Shown here one piece after another: positions 8,610 through 17,005 of a stretch of DNA of 46,375 bases. The stretch comes from Actinomyces culturomici. GTDB lineage: Bacteria; Actinomycetota; Actinomycetes; Actinomycetales; Actinomycetaceae. Location: assembly GCF_900499005.1 (NCBI RefSeq), contig NZ_LS991317.1:315223-361597 (forward strand), written 5' to 3'. The position numbers and the translations under genes are program-made. The notes below the pieces were generated by a model. That model was not told the DNA's origin. It searched no databases and saw only the letters and a list, made by a program, of their open reading frames with translations. Position 1 is the stretch's first letter, and each line of letters opens with the position of its first letter.

Positions 8610-11234
8610 GTGAGCGACGAGCGAACCACCAGGACCGAAGAGGCGGTCGAGTACGACCGCGTCCAGCAGGTCGACCTCCAGGTCGAGATGCAGAGGTCCT
8701 ACCTCGACTACGCGATGAGCGTCATCGTCGGGCGCGCCCTGCCCGACGTCCGCGACGGCCTCAAGCCCGTCCACCGGCGCGTCCTCTACGCGATGTACGA
8801 CGGCGGCTACCGCCCGACCTCGTCCTTCTCGAAGTCCTCCCGCGTCGTCGGCGACGTCATGGGCAACTACCACCCGCACGGCGACGCCGCGATCTACGAC
8901 GCGCTCGCCCGCCTCGTCCAGTGGTGGTCGCTCCGCTACCCGCTCGTCGCCGGCCAGGGCAACTTCGGCACCCCCGGCAACCTCGGACCCGCCGCGCCCC
9001 GGTACACGGAGTGCAAGATGGCGCCGCTCGCCATGGAGATGGTCCGCGACATCGACGAGGAGTCCGTCGACTTCCAGGACAACTACGACGGGAAGAACCA
9101 GGAGCCGACGATCCTGCCGGCCCGCTTCCCCAACCTCCTCGTCAATGGCTCCGAGGGCATCGCCGTCGGCATGGCGACCCGCATCCCGCCGCACAACCTC
9201 CGCGAGGTCGCGGCCGGCGTCCAGTGGTCGCTCGAGCACCCCGAGGCCTCCCGCGAGGAGCTCCTCGAGGCGCTCATCCGCCTCATCCCCGGCCCCGACT
9301 TCCCGACCGGCGCGACGATCCTCGGCCGCAAGGGCATCGAGGAGGCCTACCGGACCGGCCGCGGCTCGATCACGCAGCGCGCCGTCGTCAACGTCGAAGA
9401 GATCCACGGGCGCCAGTGCCTCGTCGTCACCGAGCTGCCCTACCAGGTGAACCCCGACAATCTCGCCGACAAGATCGCCCAGCTCGTCCGCGACGGGCAG
9501 ATCCAGGGGATCGCCGATATCCGCGACGAGACCTCCGGCCGTACGGGCCAGCGCCTCGTCCTCGTCCTCAAGCGCGACGCCGTCGCGAAGGTCGTCCTCA
9601 ACAACCTCTACAAGCGGACCTCCCTCCAGGAGAACTTCTCGGCGAATATGCTCGCCCTCGTCGACGGGGTGCCGCGCACGCTCAGCCTCGACGGGTTCGT
9701 CCGCCACTGGATCTCCCACCAGATCTCCGTCATCGTCCGCAGGACGAACTTCCGCCTCCGCAAGGCGCTCGAGCGCCTCCACATCCTCGAGGGGTACCTC
9801 AAGGCTCTCGACGCGGTCGACGAGGTCATCGCCCTCATCCGCCGCTCGCCCACGGTCGAGCAGGCGCGCGTCGGCCTCATGGAGCTCCTCGCGGTCGACG
9901 AGGTCCAGGCCGACGCGATCCTCGCCCTCCAGCTCCGGCGCCTCGCCGCCCTCGAGCGGCAGAAGATCATGGACGAGCACGCCGAGCTCACCGCCCGCGT
10001 CACCGACCTGCGCGACATCCTCGACAAGCCCGAGCGCCAGAGGGCGATCATCTCCGAGGAGCTCGGCGAGATCGTCGCGAAGTACGGCGACGAGCGCCGC
10101 ACCCGCATCGTCCCCTTCGACGGGGAGATGTCGATGGAGGACCTCATCCCCGAGGAGGACGTCGTCGTGACGATCACGCGCGACGGCTTCGCCAAGCGGA
10201 CGCGGACCGACAACTACCGCTCGCAGAAGCGCGGCGGCAAGGGCGTGCGCGGCACCCAGCTGCGCGGCGACGACGTCGTCGAGCACTTCTTCGTCACGAC
10301 GACCCACCACTGGCTCCTCTTCTTCACCAACCTCGGGCGCGTCTACCGGGCGAAGGCCTACGAGATCCCCGAGGGCGGCCGCGACGCCAAGGGCCAGCAC
10401 GTCGCGAACCTCCTCGCGTTCCAGCCGGACGAGCGCATCGCCCAGGTCCTCGCGATCCGCGACTACGACGTCGCCGACTACCTCGTCCTCGCGACGAAGT
10501 CCGGCCTCGTGAAGAAGACGCCCCTCAAGCTCTACGAGTCCGCGCGCACGGGCGGCATCATCGCGATCAACCTGCGCGAGGACGAGGCCGGGCGACCCGA
10601 CGAGCTCGTGTCCGCCCAGGTCATCACCGCCGACCAGGACCTCATCCTCGTGTCCCGCGACGGCCAGGCCGTCCGCTTCTCCGCGACCGACGAGCAGCTG
10701 CGCCCGATGGGCCGCTCGACGTCGGGCGTGCGCGGCATGAAGTTCCGCGGCGACGACGAGCTCCTCTCGATGGAGGTCCCGCGCGAGGGCGCCGACCTCC
10801 TCATCGTCACCGAGTCCGGCTACGCGAAGCGCACCCCCGTCGAGGAGTACCCGACGAAGGGCCGCGGCACGCTCGGCGTCCGCGTCGGCAAGCTCGTCGA
10901 CGAGCGCGGCGGCCTCGTCGGCGCCCTCGTCGTCTCCCCGGACGAGGATGTCATGGTGATCACCGAGTCCGGCAAGCTCGTCCAGGTCAACGCCTCCGAC
11001 GTGCGCCCGACCGCCCGCAACACGATGGGCGTGATCTTCGCGCGGCCCGACGAGGATGACCGCATCATCGCGATCACCCCGAACCCCGAGCGGGAGATCG
11101 AGGACGATGACGCGGCCGATGAGGACGGCTCGGCGGGATCGGATTCGCCCGTCGACGGCGAGAACAACGGCGAAACGGCCGAAGAGGCTGTAGCGTCGGA
11201 GCAGGATTCCACTGAGGAAGGCAGCGACGAATGA
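8610..11234 (+). CDS. gyrA: DNA gyrase subunit A
   Basis: This 874-residue breakage-reunion subunit has its catalytic tyrosine at 132 in AAPRYTE. The quinolone-determining region reads [17 protein letters not shown]. The residue equivalent to E. coli Ser83 is therefore Ala93, as in mycobacteria, while Asp97 (E. coli Asp87) is kept. The GyrA box QKRGGKG is present in the C-terminal beta-pinwheel, so DNA wrapping should be normal. The last 45 residues form a very acidic tail. GTG start with AAGGA upstream. The stop overlaps the DUF3566 start by ATGA (11231-11234). Confidence 0.99.
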   Translation: MSDERTTRTEEAVEYDRVQQVDLQVEMQRSYLDYAMSVIVGRALPDVRDGLKPVHRRVLYAMYDGGYRPTSSFSKSSRVVGDVMGNYHPHGDAAIYDALARLVQWWSLRYPLVAGQGNFGTPGNLGPAAPRYTECKMAPLAMEMVRDIDEESVDFQDNYDGKNQEPTILPARFPNLLVNGSEGIAVGMATRIPPHNLREVAAGVQWSLEHPEASREELLEALIRLIPGPDFPTGATILGRKGIEEAYRTGRGSITQRAVVNVEEIHGRQCLVVTELPYQVNPDNLADKIAQLVRDGQIQGIADIRDETSGRTGQRLVLVLKRDAVAKVVLNNLYKRTSLQENFSANMLALVDGVPRTLSLDGFVRHWISHQISVIVRRTNFRLRKALERLHILEGYLKALDAVDEVIALIRRSPTVEQARVGLMELLAVDEVQADAILALQLRRLAALERQKIMDEHAELTARVTDLRDILDKPERQRAIISEELGEIVAKYGDERRTRIVPFDGEMSMEDLIPEEDVVVTITRDGFAKRTRTDNYRSQKRGGKGVRGTQLRGDDVVEHFFVTTTHHWLLFFTNLGRVYRAKAYEIPEGGRDAKGQHVANLLAFQPDERIAQVLAIRDYDVADYLVLATKSGLVKKTPLKLYESARTGGIIAINLREDEAGRPDELVSAQVITADQDLILVSRDGQAVRFSATDEQLRPMGRSTSGVRGMKFRGDDELLSMEVPREGADLLIVTESGYAKRTPVEEYPTKGRGTLGVRVGKLVDERGGLVGALVVSPDEDVMVITESGKLVQVNASDVRPTARNTMGVIFARPDEDDRIIAITPNPEREIEDDDAADEDGSAGSDSPVDGENNGETAEEAVASEQDSTEEGSDE

Positions 11235-11626
11235 GCGACGAGACCCACGTGTACACCGCTGAGGACGCCCCCCGCAGGGTCGACCTCGCGATCGCTCGCG
11301 TCGACGCCTGGACGGTGATGAAGGTGAGCTTCCTCCTCTCCGTCGCCTTCGGCATCGCGACGGTCATCTGCACCGCCGTCCTCTGGCTCATGGTCGACGG
11401 CATGCACGTGTTCTCCGCGATCGAGGACTTCCTCGGGACGATCGGCGCGCAGAAGTTCACGGCGCTCCTCGACTACGTCCGCCTCCCGAAGGTCCTCTCC
11501 TACGCGACCATCGCGGCCGTCGCGAACGTTGTCCTCATGACTGCGACGGCCACCCTGGGCGCGATGCTCTACAACGTCATCGCGTCCCTCGTCGGCGGCA
11601 TCAAGGTCTCGCTCATGGATGAATGA
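11231..11626 (+). CDS. DUF3566 family transmembrane protein
   Basis: This 131-residue protein has two predicted membrane helices, near residues 34-57 ([20 protein letters not shown]) and 95-120. The [19 protein letters not shown] segment is typical of DUF3566, an actinobacterial family almost always encoded directly after gyrA. No biochemical function is established as far as I know. Its 4-bp overlap with gyrA implies translational coupling. No terminator is visible before the tRNA-Ile gene. Confidence 0.9.
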   Translation: MSDETHVYTAEDAPRRVDLAIARVDAWTVMKVSFLLSVAFGIATVICTAVLWLMVDGMHVFSAIEDFLGTIGAQKFTALLDYVRLPKVLSYATIAAVANVVLMTATATLGAMLYNVIASLVGGIKVSLMDE

Positions 11627-11654
11627 CCTGGTGCGCCACGTCACGCGGACGGAT

Positions 11655-11684
11655 TTGGCTCCGAGTCGCGCGACTGTGTACCAT
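11655..11684 (+). promoter_or_regulatory. Candidate promoter of tRNA-Ile
   Basis: TTGGCT and TACCAT are separated by 18 bp. The -10 ends 27 bp before the mature tRNA 5' end. It is the only reasonable pair in the short gap after the DUF3566 gene. Confidence 0.35.
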
Positions 11685-11710
11685 GATCCGGTGCCCGACG
11701 GGGTACGGAT

Positions 11711-11787
11711 GGGCCTATAGCTCAGTAGGTTAGAGCGCAGTCCTGATAAGACTGAGGTCGGTGGTTCGAGCCCACCTAGGCCCACCA
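11711..11787 (+). tRNA. tRNA-Ile (anticodon GAT)
   Basis: A 77-base cloverleaf: acceptor stem GGGCCTA pairs with TAGGCCC, the D arm contains GCTCAGTAGGTTAGAGC, the anticodon loop CTGATAA carries GAT, and the T arm contains GGTTCGAGCC. The 3' ACCA is encoded. Its position after gyrA is conserved in actinobacteria. Confidence 0.97.
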
Positions 11788-11819
11788 TCCGCACCGCACG
11801 ACGAAAGGCGGAGATCCCC

Positions 11820-11957
11820 ATGAAGAAGTGGATCGCAGCATTGTCGGCGGTCGCAGCGGCAGTCGCGGTCGGCATCGTCATCCGGCAGATCCTTGAGGAT
11901 CTCTCCGACAACGTCGAGCTGTGGAAGTCCGTCACCGATCAGCCGCTCGAGGGCTGA
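11820..11957 (+). CDS. DLW-39-like small membrane-anchored protein
   Basis: A 45-residue ORF with ATG at 11820 and GAAAGGCGGAG upstream as ribosome binding site. The product starts MKKWIAALSAVAAAVAVGIV, a single N-terminal hydrophobic segment, and ends with NVELWKSVTDQPLEG. Short proteins of this form, with a DLW tripeptide followed by a TD-containing tail, are annotated as the DLW-39 family in actinobacteria and lie between tRNA-Ile and tRNA-Ala near gyrA. Here the tripeptide is ELW. Function unknown. Location, ribosome binding site and pattern support a real gene. Confidence 0.82.
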   Translation: MKKWIAALSAVAAAVAVGIVIRQILEDLSDNVELWKSVTDQPLEG

Positions 11958-11971
11958 TACCCTCCCCTTGA

Positions 11972-12047
11972 GGGGCCATGGCGCAATTGGTAGCGCACCT
12001 GCTTTGCAAGCAGGGGGTTGCGGGTTCGAGTCCCGCTGGCTCCACCA
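11972..12047 (+). tRNA. tRNA-Ala (anticodon TGC)
   Basis: A 76-base cloverleaf: acceptor GGGGCCA pairs with TGGCTCC (one G-T pair), the D arm is GCGCAATTGGTAGCGC, the anticodon stem-loop TGCTTTGCAAGCA carries TGC, and the T arm contains GGGTTCGAGTCCC. CCA is encoded. It lies 14 bases after the DLW-39-like stop. Confidence 0.97.
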
Positions 12048-12054
12048 CTGAAGA

Positions 12055-12091
12055 GGCCCCGCACCTGGGAGAACAGGTGCGGGGCTTTCTC
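12055..12091 (+). terminator. Rho-independent terminator after tRNA-Ala
   Basis: A perfect 11-bp stem, CCCCGCACCTG (12057-12067) with CAGGTGCGGGG (12074-12084), has a six-base loop and is followed by CTTTCT. It closes the gyrase/tRNA transcription block. Confidence 0.9.
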
Positions 12092-12228
12092 GTTGTGGCG
12101 CGGCGTATAGCCATTTCTGTAGCCATTGACGCGCCTCACTCGTGCTACCGTGACGCCATGATCGCGTGAAGCCGTCGGCCCAGCCGACACGTTCCCCCTT
12201 TTCCGCATCGATGCGTTCAGGAGCGCCC

Positions 12229-13884
12229 GTGCCCGCGATCCCCCTCCCCGCCCTCCCCTTCTCCTACACCGCCGAGCCGTTGCTCGAGTCCGTGTCCTTC
12301 ACCGTCGTCAACGGCGAGCGCGCGTGCCTTATCGGGCCGAACGGCTGCGGTAAGACGACCCTCCTTCGCCTCGTCACCGGCGACCTCGTCCCCCGGTCGG
12401 GCGACGCCGCGATCACCGGCGTCGACGACGAGGCGGATCTGCGCGCCGCCCCCGACGTCCTCGCGATGCGCGGGACCGTCGGCAACTACCTCGATGCGGC
12501 GACCGCGTCGATCCGCGCGCTCCAGCAGCGCTTCGAAGAGGTGAACGCGGCCCTCGCCGATTCTCCGAACGCCGCCGAGGAGCGCCGCCTCGTCCGCGAG
12601 TTCGACGCCCTCCTCGCGCGCATGGAGACGGTCGATGTGTGGGGCCTCGACGCGAGGATCGAGGAGATGCTCGCCGGCCTCGGCCTGTCCGTCCTCTCCG
12701 GCGAGGAGGGGAGAAGCCGCGACCTCGCGACCCTCTCTCCCGGCCAGCGCGGGCGCCTCGAACTCGCCGCGACCCTCCTCGCCTCCCCGACCGTCCTCGT
12801 CCTCGACGAGCCGACGAACCACCTCGACGCCGAGGCGGCCCGGTACCTCTCCGCCCTGCTCGCGGACTTCGACGGGCCGATCCTCTTCGCCAGCCACGAC
12901 CGCGCCTTCATCGACGAGACCGCGACGGTCCTCCTCGACCTCGACACCGCCCCCTGGCAGGCGCTCCTCACTGCGACGGGCGCGGGCGTCCTCCCGGGAG
13001 TCCAGCGCTGCGCCGGCGGATACGCCGACTACCTCGAGCAGAAGACCGTCGCTCGCGCCGGGCACGCCGAACTCCACGCCGCCCAGCAGCTCGAGAAGAA
13101 GTCGATCCGCGAGCACCGGCGCTCCGCCGAGGACATCAAGGAGGGCGGCGTCCGCCTCAAGGAGGCGACCCGCAAGGAGAAGAAGTTCTTCGCCGACCGC
13201 GCCTCGAAGACGATGACCCGGAGGACCCGCAACGACGACCGGCGCATGGACGCCCTCGCCTCGCGCGAGGTCCGCAAGCCGCGCGAGTACCTCCTGCGCA
13301 TGGATCTGCCGAGCGTTGGCGAAGGCACCGGCTCCGTCGCGGTCGCGATGCGCGGGGCCGCCGTGCCCGGACGGCTCGCTCCCATCACGCTCGACGTGCG
13401 CGCCGGCGAGCACCTCCTCCTCACCGGCCCGAACGGCGTGGGCAAGTCGACGCTGCTCACGTGGATCGCGAGCGGCGACGCCCCGACCGCCGACTCGACC
13501 GGATCGATCGACCTGGGCGGGCGCCTCGCCCTCGTCCCCCAGCGGCTGCCCGAGCCGGGCGATCCCGGGCTCGACCCGGAGACCTGGGAGGCGGGGATCG
13601 GGGAGATCGGCACGGGCGTCCTCCACCCCTCGATGTGGCACCGGTGCGTCGGCGACCTGTCGGCGGGCAATCAGCGCCGCGTGCAACTCGCGCTCGCCGT
13701 GGCCGCGGCGCCTGAGATCCTCGTCGTCGACGAGCCGACGAATTACCTCGACCTCGATTCGATCGAGGCGCTCGAGCGGGCGCTCGCCGAATGGGACGGG
13801 ACGCTCCTCGTCGCGAGCCACGACCGGTGGCTCCTCGATCACTGGACGGGGGAGCGGCTGGAGCTCGAGCCGGCGGTGCGCTGA
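12229..13884 (+). CDS. ABC-F family ATP-binding cassette protein
   Basis: Two ABC nucleotide-binding domains are fused without membrane segments, the ABC-F plan (ribosome-associated ATPases, some conferring antibiotic protection). The first domain has Walker A GPNGCGKTT (36-44), signature LSPGQRGR and Walker B VLVLDEPTNHLD (about 190). The second has GPNGVGKST (about 400), LSAGNQRR and VVDEPTNYLD (about 501). The basic linker around 280-350 (KKSIREHRRSAEDIKEGG) corresponds to the interdomain arm. I chose the GTG at 12229 because CAGGAG lies five bases before it; the frame is open from 12166. Both signature loops depart from LSGGQ. Substrate or drug specificity cannot be told. Confidence 0.9.
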   Translation: MPAIPLPALPFSYTAEPLLESVSFTVVNGERACLIGPNGCGKTTLLRLVTGDLVPRSGDAAITGVDDEADLRAAPDVLAMRGTVGNYLDAATASIRALQQRFEEVNAALADSPNAAEERRLVREFDALLARMETVDVWGLDARIEEMLAGLGLSVLSGEEGRSRDLATLSPGQRGRLELAATLLASPTVLVLDEPTNHLDAEAARYLSALLADFDGPILFASHDRAFIDETATVLLDLDTAPWQALLTATGAGVLPGVQRCAGGYADYLEQKTVARAGHAELHAAQQLEKKSIREHRRSAEDIKEGGVRLKEATRKEKKFFADRASKTMTRRTRNDDRRMDALASREVRKPREYLLRMDLPSVGEGTGSVAVAMRGAAVPGRLAPITLDVRAGEHLLLTGPNGVGKSTLLTWIASGDAPTADSTGSIDLGGRLALVPQRLPEPGDPGLDPETWEAGIGEIGTGVLHPSMWHRCVGDLSAGNQRRVQLALAVAAAPEILVVDEPTNYLDLDSIEALERALAEWDGTLLVASHDRWLLDHWTGERLELEPAVR

Positions 13885-13890
13885 CCCTCG

Positions 13891-13969
13891 GTGCTCCCAG
13901 TGCTTGCTTCACGGGGGTTTTCAGGACGTCGGCGGCCGAAAAGGGCGGTGAAGCAAGCAGTGGGAGCAC
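13891..13969. terminator. Long inverted repeat between convergent genes (probable bidirectional terminator)
   Basis: Arms of 22 bp (13891-13912 and 13948-13969) match at 21 positions; the 35-bp spacer contains a further TTTTC/GAAAA pairing. It sits between the convergent ABC-F and DUF2974 genes. A bidirectional terminator is the simplest reading; a small mobile palindrome is possible. Confidence 0.6.
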
Positions 13970-14003
13970 GCCGGCGGCGGAGACGGGCCCGCGGCGCCGG
14001 CGC

Positions 14004-14069
14004 CTGGCCTATTAGTGTCAGCGATATCGCCCTCGTGGCGTCAGGGCTGGCCCATTGACGTCAGCGACA
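14004..14069. repeat. Imperfect direct repeat next to the DUF2974 stop
   Basis: CTGGCCTATTAGTGTCAGCG (from 14004) recurs 43 bp later as CTGGCCCATTGACGTCAGCG (from 14047) with a few substitutions. A small duplication of unknown role at the end of the intergenic region. Confidence 0.5.
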
Positions 14070-14083
14070 GCGACCCCGCGGCC

Positions 14084-15175
14084 TCAGCGCCCGCGCTCCA
14101 GCCCGAGGCCGATGCGCGCGAGGAGCGCGAAGGAGTCGCGGACGAAGGCGCGCGTCTGCGGGTCCATCGCCGCGGCGCGCGAACGAATGCGCGGCAGGCT
14201 CGTCTGCCAGGAGTCGAGCAGGTCGGACACGGTCTCGACGCCCGGCACGGTGACGAGGTCGTAGACCGCATCGATGAAGGCCTCCCGCTCCTCCTCCGTG
14301 TGCGCCTCGAACCACGCGGTGAGCGTCTCGTCGAGGCGCCGCGCCTCGGGGGCGATCCGATCGACGAGGGCGAAGCCGTCGCCTTCGACGACCCAGGAGA
14401 ACGGGTCGTGCTGCCAGAGGCCCACTCGCGTCGACTTCACGACGTCGTAGGCGCCCTGCTGATCGAGGAGCATTCCGACGACCGAGGAGTGCGGGACGGT
14501 CTTCGCGACCTTCGGGCGGACGAGGGCGAATTCGGGGCGCTCGAGGATCTCCGGGAGGAAGCCCGGGCCGTCGTGGGAGTAGACGCGGACGAGACGGTCC
14601 CCGAGGCGCTTGGCGTTGGCCGCGGCGGCCCAGATCGCGAAGTTCCCGCCCTTCGAATGTCCCCCGACGAGGAGCTTCGCGCAGGTCTCCTCGGCGATGC
14701 GGGCGAGGTAGTCGGCGGCGGCGCGCTGCGCGGGCACGGGGCACCGCACCGTCATGTTGAAGTCCTCCTTCCACCCGACGAGCGTCCGGTCGGTCCCGCG
14801 GAAGGCGACGTAGACGAGGTCGTCGGTCAGCCGATACGACGCGGCGGCGAACTGCATCTGGGCGGCGGGGTCGACCTCGTCGACCGAGTCGAACTGGACG
14901 ACGTCGCGGTAGCGGGGGCTCGCCCCCATTGCGAGGAGGAGCGCCTTCGAGTGCGGCGGATCCCACTGCGTGGAGAAGAAGGTGGGGAAGAACTCGGCGA
15001 GGAGGAGGTCGCGGATCCGCGCGCCCGAGGGAGTCGCCGCGGCCGGGACGTCGGGGACGACGCGGAAGTAGGAGGCCCAGGAGAGGACGAGGCTGTCGAC
15101 CGGAGTGAAGGGGGAGGAGTCGAAGGACGCAAGGGTGCGCTCGACGTAGTCGGTGATCGTCTCCGGTCGTCTCAT
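14084..15175 (-). CDS. DUF2974 family protein, alpha/beta-hydrolase-like
   Basis: This 363-residue protein shows a lipase-like elbow GGHSKGGN with candidate nucleophile Ser174, preceded by YVAFRGTDRTLVGWKEDF (about 122-139) and followed by YSHDGPGF, the usual DUF2974 pattern. No signal peptide or membrane segment is seen, so it is probably cytoplasmic. The substrate is unknown; esterase or lipase activity is inference from the Ser motif. The ATG at 15175 is the first start in frame and gives MRRPETITDYVERTLASFD. It is a single gene converging on the ABC-F gene. Confidence 0.85.
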   Translation of the reverse strand: MRRPETITDYVERTLASFDSSPFTPVDSLVLSWASYFRVVPDVPAAATPSGARIRDLLLAEFFPTFFSTQWDPPHSKALLLAMGASPRYRDVVQFDSVDEVDPAAQMQFAAASYRLTDDLVYVAFRGTDRTLVGWKEDFNMTVRCPVPAQRAAADYLARIAEETCAKLLVGGHSKGGNFAIWAAAANAKRLGDRLVRVYSHDGPGFLPEILERPEFALVRPKVAKTVPHSSVVGMLLDQQGAYDVVKSTRVGLWQHDPFSWVVEGDGFALVDRIAPEARRLDETLTAWFEAHTEEEREAFIDAVYDLVTVPGVETVSDLLDSWQTSLPRIRSRAAAMDPQTRAFVRDSFALLARIGLGLERGR

Positions 15176-15287
15176 CGCGCACCCCCTTCGTCCTCGTCGA
15201 TGACACGTGGGCGCGGTCCGCGGCGTCGCGCGGCGAGTCGCCCGTGGGCCTATTGTGGGCGATCATCCGCCCTCACGAGGAGCATTC

Positions 15288-15350
15288 ATGACCCGTGCCC
15301 TCGTCGAGGCGGGGAACATCCTCGCAACCTACGGCCCCTACGAGGGCTGA
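15288..15350 (+). CDS. Possible 20-aa micro-ORF upstream of the GlsB-like gene
   Basis: ATG at 15288 has a well-placed GAGGAG (15277-15282) and encodes MTRALVEAGNILATYGPYEG before a TGA. A TATTGT -10-like hexamer lies 31 bases upstream. It precedes the GlsB/YeaQ gene by 75 bases. It resembles no family I recognise. It may be a leader peptide, a gene remnant or chance. Confidence 0.3.
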   Translation: MTRALVEAGNILATYGPYEG

Positions 15351-15425
15351 ACCGCTTCGTTCTGCGGATTCGCCCGATCCGTGACAGGGTGGAGGAGTCC
15401 CGGAGTCGACGAATAGGAGAAACTC

Positions 15426-15686
15426 ATGGGCATCCTCGGATACATCATCCTCGGCCTCATCGTGGGCGCGATCGCCAAGGCGATCATGCCCGGACGGGCC
15501 GGCGGTGGTTGGGGCGCCAACCTCCTCATCGGCGTCGTCGGCGCGATCGTCGGCGGCTGGCTCGGCAACCTCGTCTTCCACATCGGCCTCGGGTCCTTCT
15601 GGAATCTCAGGACCTGGATCCTCTCGATCCTCGGCGCGGTCGTCGTCCTCGCGATCTGGGGCGCCGTCACCGGCAAGAAGAACTGA
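15426..15686 (+). CDS. GlsB/YeaQ/YmgE family stress-response membrane protein
   Basis: This 86-residue, very hydrophobic protein starts MGILGYIILGLIVGAIAKAI and has the glycine-rich GGGWGANLLIGVVGAIVGGW segment typical of the transglycosylase-associated (YeaQ) family, with three predicted membrane helices. Members are often induced by general stress; the molecular role is unknown. AGGAG stands eight bases upstream of the ATG. A rho-independent terminator follows the stop, so it is monocistronic or ends a short leader-containing transcript. Confidence 0.92.
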   Translation: MGILGYIILGLIVGAIAKAIMPGRAGGGWGANLLIGVVGAIVGGWLGNLVFHIGLGSFWNLRTWILSILGAVVVLAIWGAVTGKKN

Positions 15687-15705
15687 TCCCCCCAATCGAC
15701 GCGAG

Positions 15706-15732
15706 CGCCCCGGCCGGATGGCCGGGGCGTTT
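15706..15732 (+). terminator. Rho-independent terminator after the GlsB-like gene
   Basis: A perfect 10-bp stem CGCCCCGGCC / GGCCGGGGCG with GGAT loop, followed by TTTCG. It separates this gene from the leftward PAP2 gene. Confidence 0.85.
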
Positions 15733-15848
15733 CGCCTTTCCCGTAGGGGCGTGTGTACGACCATGCGGGTGCGGGGCCAAAGGACGCCACGTGTTGGTCT
15801 GACTGGGAACTTTCGGCATGCGGGGCGAGTGGGCCGCGGGCGCGGACC

Positions 15849-16604
15849 TCAGGCCTCGTCGGCCTCAAGCGGGTCCTCGTCGCCGAAGACGAGCCCCGCG
15901 CAGACGAGCGGGACGCCGGTGCCGACCATCGCGCCGCCGATGACGTCGCTCAGCCAGTGGGCGCCGAGGTAGAGGCGCGAGACTCCGACGAGGAGCGTGA
16001 CGAGCGCGGCGATCGCCCAGACGGCGGCTGTGCGCCGATTCCTCCGCCATGTGAGCGCCCCCGCGTCGAGGGCGACGGTCCGCCAGCCGGTGGCCGCGAG
16101 GACGACGACGGCGGCCGCCATCGCGAGCGAGGCCGCGGCGGTCGTGTGCCCGGAGGGGTAGGAGGCCGTGAGCTCGACGACGAGCCGTTCGGGCATCGCG
16201 GGTCGGATCCGCTCGATCCCGAGCTTGACGACGACGGTCGCGAGGGACGAGAGCGCCATCGTCCCCGGGATGTAGACGCCGAGGCGCCACGACCGCGTCG
16301 CCGCGCCGATGACGACTCCGATGACGAGGGTCTCGAGGATCGCGGTGCGCGGTGCGAACACCGAGGTCACCGCCTGCATGAACGCGGTGAGCGCCGGGGT
16401 GCGCACGGAGATGAACCACGCGAGGACCGACTGATCGAGCGCCGTGAGCGCCCGCGTGCGGACGAAGAGACCGAGGACGACGGCGCCGACGAGAAGGAGG
16501 ACTCCCGACACGATCCGCCACGCGCCCAGGTTGTCGGCGAGGTTGGCGATGCGCGCGGACTCCCCGGGGAGCGGCCGGGGCGCGTCGGCGTGAGGGCCGC
16601 TCAT
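15849..16604 (-). CDS. Phosphatase PAP2 family membrane protein
   Basis: This 251-residue integral membrane protein carries the three acid-phosphatase motifs of the PAP2 superfamily: KLGIERIRP (127-135), YPSGHT (149-154) and SRLYLGAHWLSD (209-220, with catalytic His216). Such enzymes dephosphorylate lipid phosphates such as undecaprenyl pyrophosphate or phosphatidate; the substrate cannot be told here. About five or six membrane helices are visible. The ATG at 16604 overlaps the upstream gene stop as ATGA, which fixes the start. It is the third gene of a leftward overlapping trio with the VanZ-like and YchJ-like genes. Confidence 0.92.
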   Translation of the reverse strand: MSGPHADAPRPLPGESARIANLADNLGAWRIVSGVLLLVGAVVLGLFVRTRALTALDQSVLAWFISVRTPALTAFMQAVTSVFAPRTAILETLVIGVVIGAATRSWRLGVYIPGTMALSSLATVVVKLGIERIRPAMPERLVVELTASYPSGHTTAAASLAMAAAVVVLAATGWRTVALDAGALTWRRNRRTAAVWAIAALVTLLVGVSRLYLGAHWLSDVIGGAMVGTGVPLVCAGLVFGDEDPLEADEA

Positions 16605-17005
16605 CGGACCTCCCCGTCGACGTAGACCCACCGGCCCGCGCGCCGCTCGAATCGGGACAGCTCGCGCATGACGCCGCGGGCGCCGGAGGCGCCCCTCCAG
16701 TGCGCGGCGAACTCGACGATCCCCTCCGCATCGCCGACGGCCCCGGCCTCGTGCCCGAGGATCTCGAGGCGCTCCCACGTGATCGCGGGATCGACGTAGG
16801 GCGGGGCGGGCCGCGTGCGCGGATGCCAGGAGCGGAGGAGGTGGTCCTCGTCTCCGAGCGCGAAGGCCGTGAAGCGCGAGCGCATGAGGGCGAGGGCGGT
16901 CGTGGCCTGCTCGCCCTCGAGGATCGGGAGGCAGCACGCGCCGAAGGCGGAGCCCGACCCGCAGGGGCAGGCGGCGGCTCCCGGAGCGCGATGGGGTGCG
17001 GTCAT
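16601..17005 (-). CDS. YchJ-like SEC-C domain protein (UPF0225)
   Basis: This 134-residue protein begins with a SEC-C zinc-binding motif, CPCGSGSAFGACC (residues 13-25), and continues with RSRFTAFALGDEDHLLRSWH and a C-terminal FERRAGRWVYVDG, the UPF0225/YchJ arrangement (SEC-C plus a SnoaL-like YchJ middle domain). The biochemical function is unknown. It overlaps both neighbours by ATGA, so the three genes VanZ-like, YchJ-like and PAP2 are almost certainly translationally coupled. Confidence 0.9.
   Translation of the reverse strand: MTAPHRAPGAAACPCGSGSAFGACCLPILEGEQATTALALMRSRFTAFALGDEDHLLRSWHPRTRPAPPYVDPAITWERLEILGHEAGAVGDAEGIVEFAAHWRGASGARGVMRELSRFERRAGRWVYVDGEVR

Noticed and set aside
12088..12165. 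Possible attachment site or integrase remnant after tRNA-Ala (TAGCCATTTCTGTAGCCATT repeat)
   Set aside because: No duplicate of the tRNA 3' end, no integrase and no phage genes nearby; only a short chance-like repeat.
12229..13884. ABC-F gene as a named antibiotic-resistance determinant
   Set aside because: Sequence shows only the general ABC-F plan; the interdomain linker does not identify a known resistance subtype, and no antibiotic gene cluster is adjacent.
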